Positions 58,470-64,000 of a stretch of DNA of 64,000 bases are shown here, piece after piece. A program made the translations under genes and the position numbers. The notes under the pieces were generated by a model that saw only the letters and a program-made list of their open reading frames with translations, was not told the origin of the DNA and did no database searches. Each line of letters opens with the position of its first letter. Positions within the stretch are counted from its first letter, which is position 1. Source of the stretch: Cricetomys ansorgei. Its lineage: Eukaryota > Chordata > Mammalia > Rodentia > Nesomyidae. The stretch spans positions 20,892,501-20,956,500 of the forward strand of contig JAMJFZ010003163.1 of assembly GCA_026225945.1 (NCBI GenBank), read 5' to 3'.

Positions 58470-58697
58470 CTTTCTTGGTTTGTTTATTCTTGTTGTATGT
58501 GAATGGGTGTTTTGCCTGCATGTATATTTATTCACCACGTGCATGCACTGCACATGGAAGCCAGAAGAGGGCACTGGATCCCTTGGAAGTGGAGTTACAG
58601 AAGGTTGTGAGCAGACATGCAGGTGCTGGGAAGCACACCTGAGACCTTTGCAAGAGCAGCCAGTGCTCTTGACCACTAAGCCATCTCTACAGGCCCC
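58470..58697 (-). mobile_element. B2/B3-family SINE
   Basis: The minus strand carries a tRNA-derived head (gagatggcttagtggtcaag) and the plus strand the family signature ccagaagagggcactggatc, with tgttttgcctgcatgtat at the tail end. Confidence 0.85.
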
Positions 58698-60530
58698 ACC
58701 AGCTGCTTTCTATTGACCACATGGTACCTATGAGAGAAGGCAGGCAAATGAATCACCGACCCTGGCGCTCTGGCCTGGATTTCAGCGCAAGTACGCTAAA
58801 GGTTTTTTAATGCGCACCCGTGCGCACATGGTTATTTTCATCAAGAATCTTCCAGTGTTTGACAAAATCCATTTAAAAGCTAGGCTTGGGCCTGACGAAC
58901 AATAACTGATTCAAGTTACTAACAGCTTGGTCTTTAATGATCGTGAACCTTAATATTACCTTCAGGTATTACCAGGTTTTAAAAAAAACTTTCTGCATGA
59001 GGGTCACTTGGAATTTCATCCAATAAGCAGCAGCTTTTCCTGGAGAACTCTGAATATTTAAATCTCTGAGAACCACTGTCTGCCTTCTAGATTGTACTGT
59101 CATTGAGTGACAGCCATATCTACAAAGTGTACATGTGATGGGCTCACCTCTCTTCCTTCTAAAAGGCCAGTCCTTATGACTTACTGTTAACTTTATAATT
59201 CTGTGGGCTCCATATTCTTTTCACTATGCTTTCAGAATACGCAAGGCTTGTTTCATTCCTACCCAGTGACCTAAAGCTTGATGGGGAACGAGACGCTTTT
59301 CGGTTAGATACTAAATGGAAGCCAGGTGTTCTTTCAATGCAACACAGAAAAAGCAATGCGGCTTCAAATAGAGTCAAAACAATTTTTTTCTTTTCCCAGA
59401 GGCCAGTCTGGCAGTGCTGGTGCTAACTGAATGCTGATTTCCCAGGCTGCCCTTCTCCAGTGAGGGGAGCTCGATGGCACCCTCTGAGAAGCCACATCCA
59501 AATTTCGGCAAGTCCTGAGGCCTCTCTTGGCACAGTTCGATTTGCTCAAAGCACCATTACTTTTAAAAAACTAAACTAGAAGTGAATATTCCCACAGTTT
59601 AAACAGATGAGGATACACTCCCTTAAAAACGCTTTTCGTGGCTGACTTCAAAAGGTCGAGAATGCTAGAAAAATACCTTTGCGGGAAAGAAGTATATGAT
59701 GATCATTTTAGACCTCCTTCCTCAGATAAAACTGGCTGAAAGGGCAACGAAGTAGATTCCTGGTCTTCACATAAACCTAGATGTTAACTTAAAATGGAGT
59801 AAGGCGGGGAGGGGTCATATGGACAATTTCTGCTGGACACAGGACCCGAGTACATACGAATGGAGGGCAGGAGTCTAGCTGATATGGAAACAGACCCACC
59901 TGGCTAAGCAGCCACAACCTGGGTCTCTCTTTCTTCACAGAGCCAAGTCTCTTTGCAAAGGGAAATTACTAACTGCATTAGCCAGCTCTGTGCCCAGCTG
60001 GGTGCTGATTTGACACTGTAGGACCAAACCTTCCACCTGAATCCCCTTGCATTCTGCAACATCATGCCAGCCTTCCACTCCCACCCCCCATACCCATCAC
60101 TGAGTCTCCTCTAGCTCCTCTTCTTCCCCTGGCGAGTTAAGATAAATGATGCTCAGCTGTTCTGGCCATGGCTTACTCCTTATATCGATGATCTTTCTCG
60201 TGGTCCCCAACTCCAAAGTTCCGGCATTGAAGGACTGAGCTCCAGTCTCAAATGCAAGCACCTCGAATCCCCCTCCCACCCGACACACACACACTGCAGG
60301 ACAAACCTATCCACTCTGGTTCTCAGACTAAAATCCAATTTCTCTCTTCCACTGCATCTTAGTGATTCACTCTCCTCAGCAACACTCAGTAACCTGGTAC
60401 TCTGTGCCGGTTCCTTCCTCAGTTGCAAACAAACAATACAAGCATAAAAGTCTCTCCTAGGCAATCTCTTTTTCTCTCGGCCCTCCCTGTGTATTGTGTT
60501 CTACAGCAGGCCAAAGCGGTTCTTCTAAAG

Positions 60531-60752
60531 CAGTGGTTCTCAACCTTCCTAACGCTGTGCCCCTTTAATCCAGTTCCTCATGTTGTGGTGACCTCCCCCA
60601 AGCATAAAATTATTTTGTTGCTACTTCATAACTGTGATTTTGCCACTGTTATGAATTGCAGTGTAAATACCCAATATGCAGATGGTCTTAGGTGACTTGC
60701 GAAAGGGTTGTTCGACCCAAAGGGGTCACAACCCACAGGTTGAGAACTGATG
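60531..60752 (-). mobile_element. Non-autonomous hAT (URR1-like, Charlie group) element with 8-bp target duplication
   Basis: The element starts cagtggttctcaacct and ends aggttgagaactgatg, imperfect terminal inverted repeats typical of Charlie-type hAT transposons. It is flanked on both sides by the identical octamer ttctaaag (60523-60530 and 60753-60760), the 8-bp target duplication expected of hAT. Internal sequence resembles the rodent URR1 repeat. The family name is from memory; the ends and duplication are read directly. Confidence 0.85.
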
Positions 60753-60889
60753 TTCTAAAGCGTCAGTCTGACGTCAGTCTGACATGTCATCCCTGCACGA
60801 TCAGTCCTCAGTTACCGATGGAAGACGCTGCTGCACACCCAAGCCATTCCTTCTGTCTCTGCCCTTCTCTGTATCAAACTTTATGGCAC

Positions 60890-61055
60890 TCATAAATGGA
60901 CACACATTTCCTATTTGCTCCTCATTTTTCCCTGAACTAGACTGCTGGCCTCTCTCTTCTGCCTCACAAACTTTTATGCATCCTCTCAGACCTAATTCAA
61001 ATACAACCTTCTCAATAAAGCCTTCTTCAATTCACTCTCCCAAGCAGAAGCGGTT
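60890..61055 (+). mobile_element. L2-like 3' remnant
   Basis: The stretch cctctcagacctaattcaaa, then aaccttctcaataaagccttcttc, resembles the end of L2 elements; old and diverged. Confidence 0.4.
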
Positions 61056-61184
61056 ATGATCTCTCTGCACACTGGTGGCACCGATTACGCCACTCATCAC
61101 ACCTGGAACTGGATTTAAACACTGTTATTCAGAAGCAGTGGAGGAGTCCTTTGGGCAATATTGCTCTCTTCTATTTTTTCTTTC

Positions 61185-61262
61185 CGTGGTGCTGGGAATT
61201 GAACTCAGAGCCTTGCATACAGTAGAAATGCTCCCCACCACTAAGCACCACCACAGCTTCTT
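61185..61262 (-). mobile_element. ID-like SINE
   Basis: The plus strand shows ggtgctgggaattgaactca, then gagccttgcatac, the reverse of the ID B-box region, in moderately degraded form. Confidence 0.6.
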
Positions 61263-61898
61263 AGAAACCTTTACACTACTAAAACCAAGAAAACTGAAAG
61301 CGCACAATAGGTCCAGAACACACCATTAGTGTGTGATCATGTACCATCACAATGCACGCTATCATTAAAGTTATGCATTTGGACACCCAGAAAAGTCACA
61401 TCTGCAATCTGTGTACGTTCAAAAACGTATTATCCACAACAAAAGCAAAGGCATAGGGTAATTCAAATCCACCAAGTGCCGGTCACTGAGATGCAGCACT
61501 ACTGAAATGTTGTCAGCCAACCGAAGGGATGAAACTTGCTCATGTTCAACAACAGAACCAGAACACTTTCGAACTTCTGGAGAGTCTAGAATATTTGGAA
61601 ACAGAACATAGGCCCTCCCATTTGTGGACTGGGACAGTTAAGCCTAAAGAGACTTAAGAGATATGCCGAATGTCTTACAACTCATAGAGACCTGGTCTCC
61701 CAACTTCTGTTTCAGTACCCTTTCGCCAAAAATTAAGTGTGTATGAAGAAAAAGCCCCAAACTTAAACCACCATCAACTGAAAGGCTTCTCCAAATCCAT
61801 GAAGAAAAAGAAGGTGATAGCATGAATGCAATCCACAGCAGGAGCAGGGACCCGCCCAGCTGTCCGCTAGAAGCCATGCTAAGCCACCTCTAACTTAC

Positions 61899-62168
61899 CC
61901 TGTTTGTTTCATCAGCATCCTCTTCGTTGATGGAGCTGGACGGAGAGGGAGTGGCTGATTTGCTTGCTGGCGGTGAAGGAGATGTGTGGGGCACACTGGC
62001 CCCTCCCAAATTTAAGCCCAACTGTGCACTGAGCTGAGACTGGTTGATGGTGGTCAGCTGGGCAGGAGGCATGATCCCAGAGCGAGAAGCATCTGTCATA
62101 TGGACAATCGACCTCATGATCAAGGAGGGATCCTGGCGGTATTGTGACACTTGTGTGTGGCTCTGATC
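61899..62168 (-). CDS. Tox3: TOX3 coding exon (probably exon 4): Ser/Pro-rich region before the HMG box
   Basis: 270 bp encode 90 residues with no stop. The exon is preceded on the minus strand by a pyrimidine-rich acceptor ending in ctatag and followed by the donor gtaagt; both junctions are phase 0. The peptide begins [15 protein letters not shown] and ends DADETNR. It contains a Gln/Asn-containing part ([13 protein letters not shown]), then a Ser/Pro/Thr-rich linker and the acidic SINEEDADE motif. From the known length of mammalian TOX3 it should cover roughly residues 137-226. This region is thought to act in transactivation and to link the N-terminal domain to the HMG box; no catalytic residues are expected. 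Reading frame and splice sites are intact, so this is a functional exon. Symmetric length (a multiple of 3) means skipping would keep the frame. Confidence 0.95.
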
Positions 62169-63291
62169 CTATAGAGACAAAAGGGAAGGAGAAAGAAGTT
62201 TAGTTTTCCCAAATAGCAATGAACTTGCAAGGCTGCCAGCTCTGTAGGTGGGTCGGACTCACTGCAGCTCTGTCAAGACATAGAGACACATGCCAGAAGC
62301 GCAAATGCAATGATGCAACCCAGCTGTCTTGCTGTAGGATGGTCCTTGGATGAGTTGCCAAAGGCAACCCACCCTTTGGGGGTCACCAGTTAGTCTGGGT
62401 CCTTCTCAGACTGAGCACTGGTCAGTTCCAAGACCTTCTAGCCCACTGTGTGAGAGGAGAGCCCGTCTCTGGTTTACCCTTATGGAAATGCACATTCCAG
62501 CAGAGTGGTCAGAGAGACAGAGAGCTGTGGCTTCACAGCTCTAACTCTGGCTGAGTTAGAGAATCCTTTCCATGCTGCCGTGTGTTAACCAGGGTCACCG
62601 TGATTCTTACGCCGCCAATTACACCGCCAAGGGCATCTGGAAGTCATTCAGTGTCTTGGCTCCCACACCAGTGCTCTCATTTAAACCCACTTTGTTTCTG
62701 TTTCCTTTTGCTAAACCCAACATGATCCAGTGTCATAATAGACTTCTAAAAATACTCGGGAATAGCAGGTGGGAACTTCCCCTTCAGCGTTAGCTTTCTG
62801 TGAAAATTATTTCCCTGACTTCAGAAGTAGCCTTCCCTGTTTAAGGAGTCACATAAAGCCATTAAGGATATTGCTGCCTCTTTCTCGTTCTTTCCTTTTT
62901 AATACCGAAGAAGGCAAAATAAAGACATGCCTTCCCAGCCACTTCTTTTAGACTTGTCATTTGGAGTGAGTCTGAGATTTTACAAAAGCCTAATTCTCTT
63001 GACTCCCAGTGACCTAGAATCTCATTTTATATGCAAGTTAAGGATTTCTTCCTCTTCCTCTTTGGAGTCTTTCTGATAAGGCTTTTTGTTTTTTGGTTTT
63101 TTTTTTCTTTTAAAATAAGCAGAATTTTAAATAGCTACATTGAATATTCTCGGTTTCTCAATTACATATTCTTCCCACCACTAAGCAAGAAGCTATGTCG
63201 AAGAAAACTGCCTGCATAAAAACGATGACCTCACCATTCTCCAGTGTTAGGAAGCTTTGAAAAGCAGCGAGTTAGCTGGGTGTGTACAGAT

Positions 63292-63485
63292 CTAAGGCTG
63301 AGTTTCTCAATACTGGCTCTACTGACTCGATGGGCCAGGTCACTGGAGGTGTGGACTGTGTCCTCTGGATTCTGTGGTACTTCTGCAGTATCCTCAGGCA
63401 CCACCCCACTAGAGCTGTGCAGTCTTTTTCCCCTCTAGAGATGGTTTCTGGGGCAAAATCATTTCTACTTGGTGACTACTGAGCT
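63292..63485 (+). mobile_element. Charlie-type hAT fragment (old)
   Basis: The segment from gagtttctcaatactggc through gggccaggtc and ggggcaaaatc to tgactactgag resembles an old mammalian hAT MITE that begins with a ttctcaa terminus. Divergence is high and no target duplication is evident. Confidence 0.45.
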
Positions 63486-63753
63486 AGAGCGACATCCAAG
63501 TTGGGAAAAGATAAATTGAGGTTTAACTGTAGAACAAAGTCCCTTTTTATTTATTTTCTAAAAGGTGAACTCTGAGTGCTAATAATGGCCACATTATAAG
63601 TGATAGGATTAGAACGAGAAGGGGTCTTAACTTCTTCACATAAATATAAAGTAAACATATAAATATAAAACAAAAAGAACAGACAAACAAATGAAAACTA
63701 AAACAGAAGATAACACGAAACGGTTAAATCAAAGTAACTGCTGGATTTTAATA

Positions 63754-63976
63754 TTTTGTTTTGTTTTGTGTTTTGTTTGAAAGAAGGTCTCATGTAGGCC
63801 AGGCTGGCCTTAAATTCACTATGTAACCAAGGCTGTCCCTGCACTCTTGATTTTGTTTTATTTTGCTTGAAACAGAGTCTCAGGTAGTCCAGGCTGACCT
63901 CCAAATCACTAAGTAGCCAAGGCTAGTCCTGAACTCCTAATCCTTGACTCATTCTTCAAAGTGTTGGGATTACAGG
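63754..63976 (-). mobile_element. Two adjacent antisense B1 SINEs
   Basis: Two successive B1-like bodies, each with a T-rich tail on the left and the ccaggctggcctt / gtccaggctgacct core followed by gtgttgggattacagg in the second. Same orientation, probably separate insertions or a B1 dimer. Confidence 0.75.
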
Positions 63977-64000
63977 ACATTCCCCCACTCAGAACCCTGA

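Larger units (their letters stand above)
57523..61898 (-). other. Tox3: Tox3 intron before the HMG-box exon (4376 bp)
   Basis: Donor gtaagt at 61898 and acceptor tttgcag at 57529-57523. It holds a CA repeat (57831-57865), a B3 SINE (58470-58697), a well-delimited hAT element (60531-60752), an L2 remnant (60890-61055) and an ID-like SINE (61185-61262). The rest shows nothing recognisable. Confidence 0.92.
49608..64000 (-). other. Tox3: Tox3 locus, 3' part of the transcription unit
   Basis: The four minus-strand coding blocks read in order as one protein. Together they match the TOX subfamily of HMG-box nuclear proteins, specifically TOX3 (formerly TNRC9/CAGF9), because only TOX3 combines this HMG box with a long Gln-rich C-terminus. 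TOX3 is known as a chromatin-associated, calcium-responsive transcriptional co-regulator that acts with CREB/CITED-type partners. The visible introns are about 4.4, 1.7 and 4.0 kb and contain only repeats and unremarkable sequence. If the usual seven-exon organisation holds, these are exons 4-7; exons 1-3 and the promoter are outside the window. The left limit is the predicted poly(A) site and is approximate. Confidence 0.95.
62169..64000 (-). other. Tox3: Tox3 upstream intron, partial
   Basis: The sequence continues past the exon acceptor to the window edge without another recognisable Tox3 exon. A hAT-derived fragment lies at 63292-63485 and two adjacent antisense B1 elements at 63754-63976. 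Remaining sequence is unremarkable. Confidence 0.85.

Overview
This is nuclear DNA from a muroid rodent. It carries many rodent SINEs (B1, B2/B3, ID and B4-type composites), MaLR-type LTRs and rodent-type L1 remnants, plus older mammalian repeats (MIR, L2, hAT fragments). Long CA, GT, GATA and GAAA/GGAA microsatellites are frequent. I cannot assign the species. There are no bacterial-type genes, no CRISPR array and no intact transposon ORF.

The only protein-coding gene I can support is Tox3 (TOX high mobility group box family member 3), on the minus strand at the right end. Four coding exons are visible: 62168-61899, 57522-57295, 55621-55541 and 51546-50797. All have canonical AG/GT splice signals where an intron adjoins, all intron junctions are phase 0, and the stop codon is at 50797-50799. 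A 3'UTR of roughly 1.2 kb probably ends just below 49628. Joined, the exons encode 442 residues: a Ser/Pro-rich region, a Lys-rich nuclear localisation stretch, one HMG box split between two exons, and a Gln-rich C-terminus. The first ~136 residues and the promoter lie beyond position 64000.

Region by region. 1-49600 is intergenic DNA downstream of Tox3. It holds dispersed repeats and microsatellites separated by repeat-poor, AT-rich blocks, some of which look like candidate conserved non-coding elements (about 240-900, 4860-5060, 18810-19150, 20351-20560, 42380-42720, 43840-44130 and 48290-48620). 49600-50796 is the Tox3 3'UTR. 50797-62168 holds exons and introns. 62169-64000 is part of the next upstream intron.

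I found no previously undescribed system. The most useful leads are a dispersed repeat I cannot name, present in two same-orientation copies (7254-7524 and 24165-24423); a ~330-bp repeat family present five times, always on the plus strand; a Tox3-intron hAT element with a perfect 8-bp target duplication; nested insertions that date one another; and the interrupted glutamine tract of Tox3.
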